In this document: positions 36,075-46,177 of the stretch, piece by piece
How the letters are laid out: every line of letters starts with the position of its first letter
How positions within the stretch are numbered: the stretch's first letter is position 1
Source: Lentzea jiangxiensis
GTDB lineage: Bacteria; Actinomycetota; Actinomycetes; Mycobacteriales; Pseudonocardiaceae
Direction of reading: 5' to 3'
Assembly (NCBI RefSeq): GCF_900104175.1
Contig: NZ_FNIX01000001.1
Span: 310,001 to 374,000 of the forward strand
Length of the DNA stretch: 64,000 nucleotides
Made by a program: the position numbers and the translations under genes
The notes under the pieces: model-generated
The model's input: the letters and a program-made list of their open reading frames with translations, nothing else
What the model was told of the DNA's origin: nothing
Database searches by the model: none

Positions 36075-37404
36075 GACCTTGCCCGCGGACCTCACGGAGA
36101 TCCCGGTCAGCCCGTACCGGCCGGCGTTCCCGGACCTCGGCTTCGGGCGCAGGTTGCGCGCCGTCATCGGGATCAAGGAAGACGTGCTCGACTGGGCTCC
36201 GGAGGAACGTCCGCGCTACACGAAGATGGGCGTGATCGTGCTGACCACGGGCGCGCTGAGCGGGTTGTCCATCCTCGTCGTCCTGATGCAGTTGCTCGAC
36301 GGTGACGCGTGGTGGCGAGTGCTCGCGGTGGCACCGGTGGCCGCGTTCTGGGCGATCATGATCATCAACCTGGACAGCTGGCTGATCGCGAGCATGCACG
36401 GTGCGAGCGGTGCCAGGTTCGTCGTCTTCATACCCCGCCTCGTGATCTCCGTGCTGCTCGGGCTCACCATCGCCGAACCCCTGGTGGTGTGGGTCTTCAG
36501 CCCGGCCATCGAGAAACAGGTGGAAGACAGCCGAGCCGACGAGATCGCGCGGTACGCCAGCACGTGGAAGGCGTGCAACCCGTCGGACGGGGCAGCGGTG
36601 GAGACCGCCGAATGCGCGGACTACCGGTTGAACCTGTCGAGTTCCCTCGCCGCCCTGCGGGGTGAGCACGACACCCTCGTGGCGAAGCGTGACGACCTCA
36701 AGAAGGAGGTCGACGAATACTTGAAGCGGTGGAACGAGCTCGAGACGATCGCGCAGGCCGAGTGCAAAGGCCTCCCGGGCCCGCTGACGACGGGTGATGT
36801 CGGAGAGGGGCCCGAGTGCACGCGCAATCGCAACAGCGCCGACCAGTACCGCAGGGACACGCGCCTTGACGAACGGCAGGCCGACCTCGGTGCGCTCGAC
36901 ACCCAGATCGTGGGGCTCAAGACCAAGCTGCAGACCGCTGAGACGTCCTACGGTTCCGAGGTCAAGGACGCGATCGACAAGAAGGTCGAGGAACGGAAGG
37001 CGAACCGGACCAAGACCGGCATCCTCGAGGAGTTCGAGGCGCTCGGCGAGCTCTCGAAGGACAGCGTTCCCGTCAACCTCGGGCATTGGGCGCTGCGGTT
37101 GTTGCTGGTCCTGTTCGACTGCCTGCCGGTGCTGGCCAAGTGGATGAACGGCTCCACGACCTACGACCGGCTGATCGCCCGGCAGATCGAGGCGGACAAG
37201 CGGTTGCACAGCAGCCACGTCAACCTGTTCGAGCGACGTGACTCCGCGATCATGGACGTGAAGCTGGAGCGGATCCAACGGGAACGGCATGAGCGCTTGG
37301 AACGGCTCGACGTCGCCGACCGCCAGGCCAAGGCCCAACGGGAAAGTGAACTCGACGCAGAGATAGAACGCCTGGCGGCGCGGCTGCGAGGCGAACCGAT
37401 CTGA
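36064..37404 (+). CDS. DUF4407 membrane protein with coiled coil
   Basis: 446 residues. Three membrane helices near the N-terminus (about 55-78, 84-108, 118-146), a long extracytoplasmic or periplasm-side coiled-coil segment (about 150-335) containing four cysteines (KACN, AECAD, AECKG, PECTR), a fourth helix (about 340-361) and a charged cytoplasmic tail. This is the DUF4407 layout. Overlap with the SPFH gene and shared coiled-coil character suggest the two proteins form a membrane complex. Followed by a palindromic terminator. Confidence 0.8.
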   Translation: MPTETLPADLTEIPVSPYRPAFPDLGFGRRLRAVIGIKEDVLDWAPEERPRYTKMGVIVLTTGALSGLSILVVLMQLLDGDAWWRVLAVAPVAAFWAIMIINLDSWLIASMHGASGARFVVFIPRLVISVLLGLTIAEPLVVWVFSPAIEKQVEDSRADEIARYASTWKACNPSDGAAVETAECADYRLNLSSSLAALRGEHDTLVAKRDDLKKEVDEYLKRWNELETIAQAECKGLPGPLTTGDVGEGPECTRNRNSADQYRRDTRLDERQADLGALDTQIVGLKTKLQTAETSYGSEVKDAIDKKVEERKANRTKTGILEEFEALGELSKDSVPVNLGHWALRLLLVLFDCLPVLAKWMNGSTTYDRLIARQIEADKRLHSSHVNLFERRDSAIMDVKLERIQRERHERLERLDVADRQAKAQRESELDAEIERLAARLRGEPI

Positions 37405-37412
37405 GCGAAGAC

Positions 37413-37442
37413 GGGGCTGGTGCGGACGTCCGCACCAGCCCC
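37413..37442. terminator. perfect palindromic terminator, shared
   Basis: GGGGCTGGTGCGGAC directly followed by its exact complement (15+15 bases). It ends the DUF4407 operon on the plus strand and the tRNA array on the minus strand. Confidence 0.85.
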
Positions 37443-37455
37443 CTCCTCTGTGCGG

Positions 37456-37527
37456 TTCCCCTGCCAGGACTCGAACCTGGTCCTCCCGCGTAACAGTCGG
37501 GCGTGCTGCCACCAGCACCTCAGAGGA
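37456..37527 (-). tRNA. tRNA-Asn(GTT), divergent
   Basis: 72 nt. Acceptor TCCTCTG/CAGGGGA with one wobble pair, D-stem GTGC/GCAC, anticodon loop CTGTTAC (anticodon GTT), T-arm CCAGG-TTCGAGT-CCTGG, discriminator A, no encoded CCA. The closing pair of the anticodon stem is A-G. Last tRNA of the array. Confidence 0.82.
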
Positions 37528-37546
37528 CACAGCAGAACGGGTGGAG

Positions 37547-37635
37547 CGGAGGATGCAGGAGTCGAACCCGCGCAGCGCTCGCGCGCTGACCACTGTTGTC
37601 GAGACAGCTGCCTTACCGGGCTCGGCCAATCCTCC
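37547..37635 (-). tRNA. tRNA-Ser(CGA), divergent
   Basis: 89 nt class II tRNA. Acceptor GGAGGAT/ATCCTCC, anticodon stem GCTGT/ACAGT, loop CTCGACA (anticodon CGA), long variable arm, T-loop TTCGACT, discriminator G, no encoded CCA. Confidence 0.87.
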
Positions 37636-37643
37636 TCAGGACG

Positions 37644-37731
37644 CGGAGGGCGCGCGGGTCGAACGCGCGCCGGGCGCAGTGCCCGGACCTCGGATCAGCA
37701 ATCCAGTGCCTTGCCACTCGGCCAGCCCTCC
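37644..37731 (-). tRNA. tRNA-Ser(GCT), divergent
   Basis: 88 nt class II tRNA, 8 bases from its neighbour. Acceptor GGAGGGC/GCCCTCC, loop TTGCTGA (anticodon GCT), long variable arm with CCGGGC/GCCCGG, T-arm GCGCG-TTCGACC-CGCGC, discriminator G, no CCA. The first anticodon-stem pair is C-A. Confidence 0.87.
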
Positions 37732-37742
37732 CTTCGTCTGCG

Positions 37743-37815
37743 CGGCTCCCCAGGGAGTCGAACCCTGACCACCGGATCTTCACGCCGGTGCTCTGCCTGT
37801 TGAGCCAAAGAGCCT
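37743..37815 (-). tRNA. tRNA-Phe(GAA), divergent
   Basis: 73 nt. Acceptor GGCTCTT/GGGAGCC with two wobbles, D-stem GCTC/GAGC, loop GTGAAGA (anticodon GAA), T-arm CAGGG-TTCGACT-CCCTG. The anticodon stem closes with a C-T mismatch and the discriminator reads G; tRNA-Phe normally has A there. Confidence 0.82.
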
Positions 37816-37819
37816 TGGG

Positions 37820-37835
37820 CGTCCCGTGGGACGCT
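37820..37835. other. small hairpin between tRNA-Phe and tRNA-Pro
   Basis: GCGTCC, loop CGTG, GGACGC, followed on the plus strand by TTTTT. Within the minus-strand array transcript it may be a processing hairpin. Confidence 0.4.
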
Positions 37836-37844
37836 TTTTCCAGT

Positions 37845-37915
37845 CGGATGCCCGCGAGTCGAACGCGGTATTTCCTCAACCCGAATGAGGCGGGTTTCCG
37901 TCTCCCTCGCACCCG
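37845..37915 (-). tRNA. tRNA-Pro(CGG), divergent
   Basis: 71 nt. Acceptor CGGGTGC/GCATCCG with one wobble, anticodon stem CCTCA/TGAGG, loop TTCGGGT (anticodon CGG), T-arm CCGCG-TTCGACT-CGCGG, discriminator A. The D-arm is short (GGG/CCC). Confidence 0.8.
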
Positions 37916-37919
37916 GAAG

Positions 37920-37991
37920 TACCCCTGCCAGGAGTCGAACCTGAATCTCGGCGTTCGTAGCGCCGCACTCTCTCCATTGAGCTACAAGGGC
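37920..37991 (-). tRNA. tRNA-Arg(ACG), divergent
   Basis: 72 nt, first tRNA of the array. Acceptor GCCCTTG/CAGGGGT with wobbles, D-stem GCTC/GAGT, anticodon stem CGGCG/CGCCG, loop CTACGAA (anticodon ACG, to be read as ICG), T-arm TCAGG-TTCGACT-CCTGG, discriminator A, no CCA. Confidence 0.85.
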
Positions 37992-38005
37992 GAATTCACT
38001 GCACG

Positions 38006-38050
38006 GAAAACAAAGAGAGCCGCCCTGGTCGGTTTCCCGACGGGCGGCTC
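38006..38050 (-). terminator. terminator hairpin with U-tract before the tRNA array
   Basis: Minus strand: GAGCCGCCC + GTCGG (38050-38037), loop GAAA, CCGAC, bulge CA, GGGCGGCTC (to 38017), then TCTTTGTTTT (38016-38007). A classical intrinsic terminator, rare in this GC-rich genome, placed between the leader ORF (ends 38075) and the first tRNA (from 37991). Its base GGGGAGC can alternatively pair with GCTCCTT at the end of the leader ORF. Confidence 0.8.
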
Positions 38051-38074
38051 CCCGTGTGACATCGGCTCATGCCA

Positions 38075-38185
38075 CTACAAGGAGCTCACCTGCGAAAACA
38101 GGCGTGAGAAGCTAGGTCGCCGCGAGAAGCTCGGGCATGCGACGGCGCTGGTGAAGCGCTCGCCTCGCATCTCCTGGCTGCTCAT
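38075..38185 (-). CDS. 36-residue Ser/Phe/Arg-rich leader ORF of the tRNA array
   Basis: ATG ending at 38185 with AAGGGG 6 bases upstream; TAG at 38075-38077. The product is rich in Ser (10), Arg (5), Phe (4) and Pro (2), with PSFSRRPSFSRLFS in the middle. Codons AGC (6), TCG (2), TTC/TTT (4), CCG (1) and CGC/CGA (4) are those the tRNAs downstream would read. A U-tailed terminator follows. It looks like an attenuator leader rather than a functional protein. Confidence 0.5.
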   Translation of the reverse strand: MSSQEMRGERFTSAVACPSFSRRPSFSRLFSQVSSL

Positions 38186-38216
38186 GGCGTTCCCCTTCGG
38201 CTCGGTGTGTGGCACA

Positions 38217-38246
38217 AGTATTGCGGCGCCCCCGGGCGTCCGTCAA
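38217..38246 (-). promoter_or_regulatory. candidate promoter of the leader-tRNA transcript
   Basis: Minus strand TTGACG (-35, 38246-38241), 18-bp spacer, AATACT (-10, 38222-38217). Predicted start near 38210, about 25 bases before the leader ATG. It lies just after the stop of the DHFR-like gene. Confidence 0.55.
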
Positions 38247-38255
38247 TCTTTTTCT

Positions 38256-38819
38256 TTAAATGCGTTCGTAGGTCATGAACGAAACTCCGCTCTCGAACAG
38301 GCGCGCATCGGCGCGCTGGAACTTCGTGATGTCGGCCTTCCCGTCGAACAGCGGGATGCCGCGCCCGAAGGCCACCGGGTGGAACTTGAGCAGCAACGTG
38401 TCGATCTCCGGCAGCAGTGCGGCGGCCAGCTTGCCGCCGCCGCACAGCCAGATGTCGAGGCCGTCCTCCTCCTTCAGTGCCCGCACGCGACCGGTGACGT
38501 CCGAAGAGATCACCTCGACGTCGGACGGGACGTCGAGGTCCCGGGTCGTCACGACGAACTGGCGCAGGTGCGCGTACGGCGAGGCCAGGCCGCCGGGGAC
38601 CTGGTAGGTGTTGCGGCCCATCAGCACCGTGTCGAAGTGCTGGTTCGCCGCCTCCTGCAGGCCGACCAGTTCGCGGGCCTGGGTCGGCACCGTCTCCGGG
38701 TAGTGGGCGTTGATGCCGGCCATGTGGTCGCCTTCGAAGAGGAACCCGTCGTAGGTCCCGTCCTCGGCCGCGATGAACCCGTCGAGTGTGACGGCCACGT
38801 AGTAGACGAGCTTTCGCAT
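38256..38819 (-). CDS. DHFR/RibD-C-like reductase
   Basis: 187 residues from the ATG ending at 38819. Dihydrofolate-reductase-like fold of the RibD C-terminal (YwjB/YyaP) group: VYYVAVTLDGFIA at the start, VLMGRNTYQVPGG, IWLCGGGKLAAALLPEIDTL and a final FMTYERI. It is a NADPH-dependent reductase of unknown substrate; this group is common beside TetR genes. Divergent from the TetR gene at 38895, with a palindromic operator between. Confidence 0.88.
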   Translation of the reverse strand: MRKLVYYVAVTLDGFIAAEDGTYDGFLFEGDHMAGINAHYPETVPTQARELVGLQEAANQHFDTVLMGRNTYQVPGGLASPYAHLRQFVVTTRDLDVPSDVEVISSDVTGRVRALKEEDGLDIWLCGGGKLAAALLPEIDTLLLKFHPVAFGRGIPLFDGKADITKFQRADARLFESGVSFMTYERI

Positions 38820-38844
38820 GACTGAACCCCCTGGGATCTCGTTC

Positions 38845-38880
38845 AACCACGACAACTGTAGTACTATGGTTGTAGTGGTT
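38845..38880. promoter_or_regulatory. TetR-type operator between divergent genes
   Basis: AACCACGACAAC (38845-38856) and GTTGTAGTGGTT (38869-38880) are inverted repeats with one mismatch around a 12-base centre containing TACTAT, a likely -10. It covers the promoters of both the reductase and the regulator. Confidence 0.75.
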
Positions 38881-38894
38881 GTCAAGGAGGAAAC

Positions 38895-39464
38895 GTGGTC
38901 CGGAACGAGGCACGGCGAACTGCTCTGCTGGACGCGGCGATCGACGTCCTGGCCGAGGAGGGGGCGCGGGGGCTGACCTACCGCGCGATCGACGCGAAGG
39001 CGGAGGTGCCGGCGGGCACGGCGTCGAACTACTTCGCGAACCGCGACGAGCTCATGGCGGCGGTGATGATGCGCGTGCACATCAGGCTGATGCCGTCCGA
39101 CGAGTCCGTGGCGGAGTCGCTCGCCCGGCCACGTGACAAGGCGCTGAGCGTGAAGTTCATGCACGACATCATCAAGCGGGCCGACGCCGACAAAGCGTGC
39201 TACCTCGCCATGATGGAGCTGCGGCTGGAGGCCACGAGGAGGCCCGGCCTGCGGGCCTCGCTCACGAGGACGGTCGCCGAGGGCCTCGAGCTCAACGTCG
39301 AGTTCAACGAGGAGTCGGAGCTGCCCGGCGACCGGATGACCGTCATGATCATGTACTTCGCGATGACGGGGTTCATCTACGAACGGCTGACGCTGCCCGA
39401 CGCGGCGGCGGCGGTGGACCTCGACGAGTTCGTCGAGGTCATGGTCACCCGCGCTATCGGCTGA
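38895..39464 (+). CDS. TetR-family repressor
   Basis: 189 residues from GTG 38895 with AAGGAGG upstream. The N-terminal helix-turn-helix is typical (RTALLDAAIDVLAEEGARGLTYRAIDAKAEVPAGTASNYFANRDEL); the C-terminal ligand domain is of the TetR_C (PaaX-independent) kind with FMHDIIKRADADKACYLAMMEL. Likely represses the divergent reductase gene and itself through the palindrome at 38845-38880. The last codons overlap the convergent gene by 11 bases. Confidence 0.92.
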   Translation: MVRNEARRTALLDAAIDVLAEEGARGLTYRAIDAKAEVPAGTASNYFANRDELMAAVMMRVHIRLMPSDESVAESLARPRDKALSVKFMHDIIKRADADKACYLAMMELRLEATRRPGLRASLTRTVAEGLELNVEFNEESELPGDRMTVMIMYFAMTGFIYERLTLPDAAAAVDLDEFVEVMVTRAIG

Positions 39465-39774
39465 GCGGGCCGCCGGTGATCGTCAGGGCGACGGCGATCA
39501 CCACGACGCCCAGCGTCGAGTACAGGAACGCGTCCATGCCGCGGCCGCGGATCTTGATCAGACCCGCCTGCTCGTCGGTCACGAGGATCCGCAGCACGGC
39601 CGCGACCAGCAGCGACACGCCGAGCAGCACGGCGCCCTGCCGCCAGTGGTACTGGAAGATCCGCACCAGTCCGAGCACGCCGACCCCGAGCACCAGCGCG
39701 AACGGCAGGTGCTTCGCGGGGCCCGAGCGCCAGCGCTGTTCCGGCATGAGCGCTTCGGCGTCAGACCGCCGCAT
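39454..39774 (-). CDS. DUF3017 membrane protein
   Basis: 106 residues with three membrane helices ([57 protein letters not shown]) and the family's internal [11 protein letters not shown] segment. DUF3017 genes regularly follow folD in actinobacteria, as here with a 14-base overlap. Confidence 0.85.
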   Translation of the reverse strand: MRRSDAEALMPEQRWRSGPAKHLPFALVLGVGVLGLVRIFQYHWRQGAVLLGVSLLVAAVLRILVTDEQAGLIKIRGRGMDAFLYSTLGVVVIAVALTITGGPLSR

Positions 39775-40609
39775 GAGCGCGCTCGGCGGCTTCGACGGTG
39801 TTGGTCAGCAGCATCGCGACGGTCATCGGGCCGGAGCCGCCGGGGATCGGGGCGAGCCAGCCGGCGACCTCGCGGACCTCGGGGGCCACGTCGCCGACCA
39901 GACCGGCCTCGGTGCGGGTGATGCCGACGTCGACCACGGCCGCGCCCGGCTTCACCATGTCCGCGGTGATCAGGCCGGGGCTGCCCGCGCCCGCGATCAC
40001 GATGTCCGCGCGGCGCACCTCGGCGGCGAGGTCCTTGGTGCCGGTGTGGCACAGCGTCACGGTGGCGTTCTCGCTGCGGCGGGTCAGCAGCAGGCCGATC
40101 GGGCGGCCGACGGTGACGCCGCGGCCGACGACGGTGACGTTCGCGCCCGCGAGCGGCACGTCGTAGCGGCGCAGCAGCTCCACGATGCCGCGCGGCGTGG
40201 CGGGCAGCGCCGCCTCCTCGCCGAGCACGAGCTTGCCGAGGTTCACCGGGTGCAGGCCGTCGCCGTCCTTGGCCGGGTCGATGCGCTCGAGGATCGCGTT
40301 CGCGTTGAGGTGCCCGGGCAGCGGGAGCTGCACGATGTACGCGGTGACCTCGGGGTTCGCGTTCAGCTCGTCGATGACGGCCTCGAGCTCCTCCTGCGTC
40401 GTCGACTCGGGCAGGTCGCGCCGGATCGACTTGATGCCGACCTTCTCGCACGCGCGGTGCTTGCCCTTGACGTACGAGTGCGAGCCGGGGTCGTCGCCGA
40501 CCAGAACGGTGGCCAGACCGACCGAGCCGGGCAGCGCGGCGACCCGCGCCTTGAGGTCCTCGAACAGCGCGTTCCGGGTTTCGTTGCCGTTGAGCAGCGT
40601 CGCAGTCAC
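39761..40609 (-). CDS. folD: methylene-THF dehydrogenase / methenyl-THF cyclohydrolase
   Basis: 282 residues from the GTG ending at 40609. Two-step interconversion of 5,10-methylene-THF and 10-formyl-THF, feeding purN/purH. Motifs: catalytic-Lys region [27 protein letters not shown], Rossmann [13 protein letters not shown] and the C-terminal [16 protein letters not shown] (usually PGGVGPMT). Start overlaps the stop of the upstream transporter gene by GTGA. Confidence 0.96.
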   Translation of the reverse strand: MTATLLNGNETRNALFEDLKARVAALPGSVGLATVLVGDDPGSHSYVKGKHRACEKVGIKSIRRDLPESTTQEELEAVIDELNANPEVTAYIVQLPLPGHLNANAILERIDPAKDGDGLHPVNLGKLVLGEEAALPATPRGIVELLRRYDVPLAGANVTVVGRGVTVGRPIGLLLTRRSENATVTLCHTGTKDLAAEVRRADIVIAGAGSPGLITADMVKPGAAVVDVGITRTEAGLVGDVAPEVREVAGWLAPIPGGSGPMTVAMLLTNTVEAAERAHAAV

Positions 40610-41526
40610 GGCCTCATCCTCCCATTGGGCAGCGCCGCGACGCCCACCGACACCAGCGTCAGCACCACGCCGATGACCGTCGGCAGCGCGAGGTGCCCGC
40701 TCACCGCGTCCAGCAGCACGGCCCCGATGAGCTGTCCGCACACGCCGCACAGCCCGACCATCAGCACGCCGATGAACCGCACGGACGTGATCGCGCCGCC
40801 CACGCCGACGATGCCCAGCAGCCCGCCGAGGTAGAGCCACCACTGCGAGGTGGACGAGCCGGGCACGCCGTTCCAGGCGACGGCGTTCACCAGCGCCAAC
40901 GCCGCCGTGCCCACGGTGAAGTTGACCAGGATCGTGGCCGCCGAGTTCGCCGCCGCCTCGCGGACCAGCCCGTTCACCGCCTGCTGCCAGCCCATCAGCA
41001 GCCCCGCGACCAGCGGCAGGACCGCGAGCCACAACCCGCCGGGCGACGTGAACCGGTGCGACACCGCCACCGTGACGGCGACAACGCCGACGGCGGCTCC
41101 GACGACACGTGTCCTCGTGACCGGCTTCGACTCGCCGGGACCGACGCCGAGGTTGTCCACGACCATGCTGCTCACGACCTGCCCGATGACGACCGCGACC
41201 GTGAACACCGCCACACCGATGGCCGCGACCGCGAGCCCCTGGGAGCCCACGAGCACGGCGCCGCTGACGCCACCGACGCACTCCCACCACCGGATGCGCC
41301 GGTGCCGCAGCGCGTCGCGCAGCCGCAGCAGGCCGTCCCGCCCGGACTGTCGCGAGAGGACCACCGCGAGCAGCACGAACCACCCTCCGGCGAAGGAGAT
41401 CAACGCCGCCAGCAGCCCGTTGCCGAGCGACTGGGCGAGCGAGCCGTTGACCCGTGCCTGGACCGCGATGGCCACGCCACCGGCCGTCGCCAGCAGACCA
41501 CCGGTCACCTGCGCGGACCGCGCCAC
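40606..41526 (-). CDS. DMT-superfamily (DUF606-type) transporter
   Basis: 306 residues with ten membrane helices in two similar halves of five, the DUF606/YdcZ arrangement. Begins with [28 protein letters not shown], the conserved N-terminal repeat of that family, echoed in the second half by [19 protein letters not shown]. Substrate unknown. First gene of the transporter-folD-DUF3017 set. Confidence 0.88.
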   Translation of the reverse strand: MARSAQVTGGLLATAGGVAIAVQARVNGSLAQSLGNGLLAALISFAGGWFVLLAVVLSRQSGRDGLLRLRDALRHRRIRWWECVGGVSGAVLVGSQGLAVAAIGVAVFTVAVVIGQVVSSMVVDNLGVGPGESKPVTRTRVVGAAVGVVAVTVAVSHRFTSPGGLWLAVLPLVAGLLMGWQQAVNGLVREAAANSAATILVNFTVGTAALALVNAVAWNGVPGSSTSQWWLYLGGLLGIVGVGGAITSVRFIGVLMVGLCGVCGQLIGAVLLDAVSGHLALPTVIGVVLTLVSVGVAALPNGRMRP

Positions 41527-41664
41527 TAGCCCTCCATGCCCCGCGGGAGTGTTCTTGATCAGCTTTAACCTTGCGCGTCGACCGCGTTATGGTCTTGCCT
41601 CCGCCGTTCGGCGCAGCGGCGGGGGACGTGTGCGATCCGGCGATGTGCAGGGGAAGATGTTGGC

Positions 41665-44397
41665 GTGTCCGAGCCGAAGCCGTTGAACCCTACAGAGCAG
41701 GATGCTCTGGTCAAGCAGATCGGCCTGACTCTCATGCGGGCCGCGCCGGAGGACTGGCGCAGCGTGATAGCGCAGTACCGCGCCACCGGCCGGTACTTCG
41801 AGCTGGAGGCCGAGCTCAAACTCCAGGACGGCAGCAAGCGCGCGTGGCAGGTGCCTCAAGAGGCAGCCTCGCTGTTCGCGCGGCTGCGCGCCGGCATGCA
41901 CCGCGAGGGCCGGGGCAGCTGGACCAACGCCCGCTACCAGCTCGACCACCCGTCGAGCTACAACCTCGACTTCGACCGCGCGGAGCCGAGCTGGCAGACG
42001 CCACCTCCGCAGCAGGCGTACGTCGACGAGATGCGGTTCTTCCCGCGCGCCGAGGAGAACGTCCCCGACTGGCTGCGCCGCAGGCTGAACCCGCCGACGC
42101 CGGTGTTCCGCACGGCCCGCGTGTTCGACGGCGCCGGACCGAACGGCCGTCCGTCGGTCAACCGGCCGCCGGTGGCCGAGCCCGAGGTCGCGCCGCTGCT
42201 CGCCTACCTGTCGAGCGCGCCGGTCGCCGTGGCCGGGCGCGGCTTCGACAGCGACGTGCTGCACCCGGACTCGCCGCCGGTCGTGCCGTCCGGCTTCCAG
42301 ACCGATGGCGTGTGGATCTGGCCCGCCGGCGTCGCGTTCTACCTGCGCCGCTACGGCGTGCCGCCCGAGCCCGAACTGGTCGACCGCGCGCGGGCCGCGG
42401 GCTTCGCCCTGCCCGAGGTCTCCGAGGAGTCGAGACTCGCCGCCGCGGCGAACCTCGGCGCTCCCGCCGCCCCTCCCGGCACCGTCGTGCCGTCGCCGCC
42501 CGAGCCGGAACCGGAGCCCGCCCCCTCGGCGGACGAGACGCAGTTCGTCAAGGCTCCGGAGTTCGCCGCCGGGGACGAGCCGGAGGAGTTCGACTTCGAG
42601 CCGATGTACCCCGAACCGCCGTCCGCCGCGGTCACTCCCGAGCAGCCGGAGCCCGAGCCGGCGCGCGACGACCTCAGCACCCCGATCCCGGTCGCGGTGC
42701 CGCCGATGACCGGGGACGGACCACCCTATCGGGTGGTCTTCGACTCCGACGGCATCCCCGGCACGGTCGACGACCGGACCCTGCGCGACACGTACGGCGC
42801 GGGCATGGACCTCTTCGCCCCGCACGCGCGTGAGGCGGAGGAGGCCGAGGCTCCGGAGATCGTCGTGGAGGAGCCGGACGAAATCGCGCCCGAGGACGAA
42901 CACGAAGACGTGGACGTCCCCGAGGAACGCGAGATCCCCACGGCCGGGCCGGACGAGCCCGAGCTGCTCACGCACCACCGCGACCAGGACGAGCCGGAGC
43001 TCCTGACGCACCACCGCGAGCCGGAGCTCCTCACGCACCAGCGCGACGAGGAGCTCACGGACCACCTCGAAGCGCAGACCGAGGAAGGCCCGCGCGACGC
43101 CATGCAGGACACGATGGCGTGGAGCCCGGTCCTCGACGAACCGCTGGAGAGCCCCGCCGAGGTGACCGAGGAGCACCCGGTCGTCCCGGTCGAACCGGTC
43201 TCCGAGGAGGAGCCGGACCTCGCCGAGAACGAGGTGGAGTCGACGACGGCGTTCGAGCCGGGGACGTTCGAGCCGGGAACGTTCGAGCCGGGGACGTTCG
43301 AGCAGGAGCCCTTCGAGCCCCAGCTCGACGCCCACTTCGACGACGAGCCGGCCGACGACCCGGAACCCGAACCCGCGCCGCTCCCGGTCCCCGTGCCCGC
43401 GCCCACCCGCGCCGAGGAGACGACCCAGTTCGACGCGGCGCTGTTCAGCGAGCCCGAACCGGAACCCGAGCCCGAACCGGAACCGGAGCCGGAGCCGGTG
43501 AAGCCGCCGAGGCAGGTCACGCCGGAGGAGGACCGCGAGCTGGCGGGCACCCGCCGGGCGCTGGACGACCTCAACGTGCCGCACGGCGTGTTCCGCATCG
43601 GCGAGCCGGCCGACCGCACCTGGACGCTGCGCCTGGACGGCGACAGCTGGGAGGTGTGCTGGTTCGACCACGGCCCGAAGAACCCCGTGCGGTTCGACAA
43701 GGTCGAGGACGCCTCGGCGTACCTGGTCGGCAGGCTCGTGCTGGGCAACTTCCGCACGGTTCCGCGGGCACCCCAGCCGCCGCGCCCGATGACGAACGGC
43801 TTCCGCGAGGAGCCGCGCCGTCCCGTTCCGCCGCAGCGCCCGCCGTTGCCCCCGCAGCCCCAGGCGGCGCCGACGCAGGTGCAGGTGCAGCACGCTCCGC
43901 CACAGGTGCAGCAGGCCCCGACGCAGGTGCAACCGGTCCCGCCGCTTCCCGTTCCGCCCCTGCAGCCGGTCCCGCCACCTCAGGCGCCCCAGCAGCCCCC
44001 GGCCCCCTCGCCGGTCGCCGCGATGGCGCAGGAGGAACCGTCGAAGCGGAAGTTCCCGATCTCACCGCTCGCGGGCGAGCCGCCGCTGACGTTGTTCCGC
44101 CACAAGCAGATGTTCGAGCTGCCGGCGGGCACCGAGGTGGACCGCTACGGCGACCAGAGCGGCAACCTGGTCTACGTGGCGGGCACGCCGTTCCCGGAAC
44201 GCAGCCTCGTGCCGTCGTGGATCAACCGCCCGTACCGCGTGTACCGGTTGCGCCGCCCGCTCGAGGTGCTGACGGGTGTCGCGGTGCCGTGGTTCGAGCA
44301 GCCCGGTGGCGGCACGGCCTACCTGCTGCCGAAGGCGATCGAGGAGATGGTCGCGGACGGCGTGCTGGCGGAGATCTCGGGACCGCCGGAGAACTGA
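41665..44397 (+). CDS. YezG-like N-terminus, long acidic repeat region and TNT-like toxin domain
   Basis: 910 residues. The first ~110 residues ([40 protein letters not shown]) resemble YezG-type immunity proteins. The middle (~280-620) is acidic and repetitive: ELLTHHRD copies, FEPGT repeated four times and a Pro-Glu run. Around 625-690 is a YezG/DUF4-like strand domain ([19 protein letters not shown]). The last ~110 residues match the tuberculosis necrotizing toxin (NAD glycohydrolase) domain: [49 protein letters not shown] and [11 protein letters not shown]. Where TNT has a catalytic Gln in GGGxQY, this has Ala. No signal peptide or secretion motif is visible. Confidence 0.8.
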   Translation: MSEPKPLNPTEQDALVKQIGLTLMRAAPEDWRSVIAQYRATGRYFELEAELKLQDGSKRAWQVPQEAASLFARLRAGMHREGRGSWTNARYQLDHPSSYNLDFDRAEPSWQTPPPQQAYVDEMRFFPRAEENVPDWLRRRLNPPTPVFRTARVFDGAGPNGRPSVNRPPVAEPEVAPLLAYLSSAPVAVAGRGFDSDVLHPDSPPVVPSGFQTDGVWIWPAGVAFYLRRYGVPPEPELVDRARAAGFALPEVSEESRLAAAANLGAPAAPPGTVVPSPPEPEPEPAPSADETQFVKAPEFAAGDEPEEFDFEPMYPEPPSAAVTPEQPEPEPARDDLSTPIPVAVPPMTGDGPPYRVVFDSDGIPGTVDDRTLRDTYGAGMDLFAPHAREAEEAEAPEIVVEEPDEIAPEDEHEDVDVPEEREIPTAGPDEPELLTHHRDQDEPELLTHHREPELLTHQRDEELTDHLEAQTEEGPRDAMQDTMAWSPVLDEPLESPAEVTEEHPVVPVEPVSEEEPDLAENEVESTTAFEPGTFEPGTFEPGTFEQEPFEPQLDAHFDDEPADDPEPEPAPLPVPVPAPTRAEETTQFDAALFSEPEPEPEPEPEPEPEPVKPPRQVTPEEDRELAGTRRALDDLNVPHGVFRIGEPADRTWTLRLDGDSWEVCWFDHGPKNPVRFDKVEDASAYLVGRLVLGNFRTVPRAPQPPRPMTNGFREEPRRPVPPQRPPLPPQPQAAPTQVQVQHAPPQVQQAPTQVQPVPPLPVPPLQPVPPPQAPQQPPAPSPVAAMAQEEPSKRKFPISPLAGEPPLTLFRHKQMFELPAGTEVDRYGDQSGNLVYVAGTPFPERSLVPSWINRPYRVYRLRRPLEVLTGVAVPWFEQPGGGTAYLLPKAIEEMVADGVLAEISGPPEN

Positions 44398-44416
44398 GGT
44401 CCCGCTGAACAGTGCT

Positions 44417-44447
44417 GTGGCCGGTGATCCCCGTGATCACCGGCCAC
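44417..44447. terminator. bidirectional terminator
   Basis: GTGGCCGGTGATC (44417-44429), loop CCCGT, GATCACCGGCCAC (44435-44447): perfect 13-bp stem between convergent genes. Confidence 0.85.
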
Positions 44448-44481
44448 ACGCGTACAGGGAGTTCCTACCGCTCCCGGCGAG

Positions 44482-46154
<1,673 letters not shown>

Positions 46155-46177
46155 GTTCCACGTGGCAGGGTGGGAAC

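Noticed and set aside
37596-38825. Plus-strand frame of 409 codons across the tRNA array
   Set aside because: It reads through five of the tRNA genes and gives typical antisense-tRNA peptides; not a protein gene.
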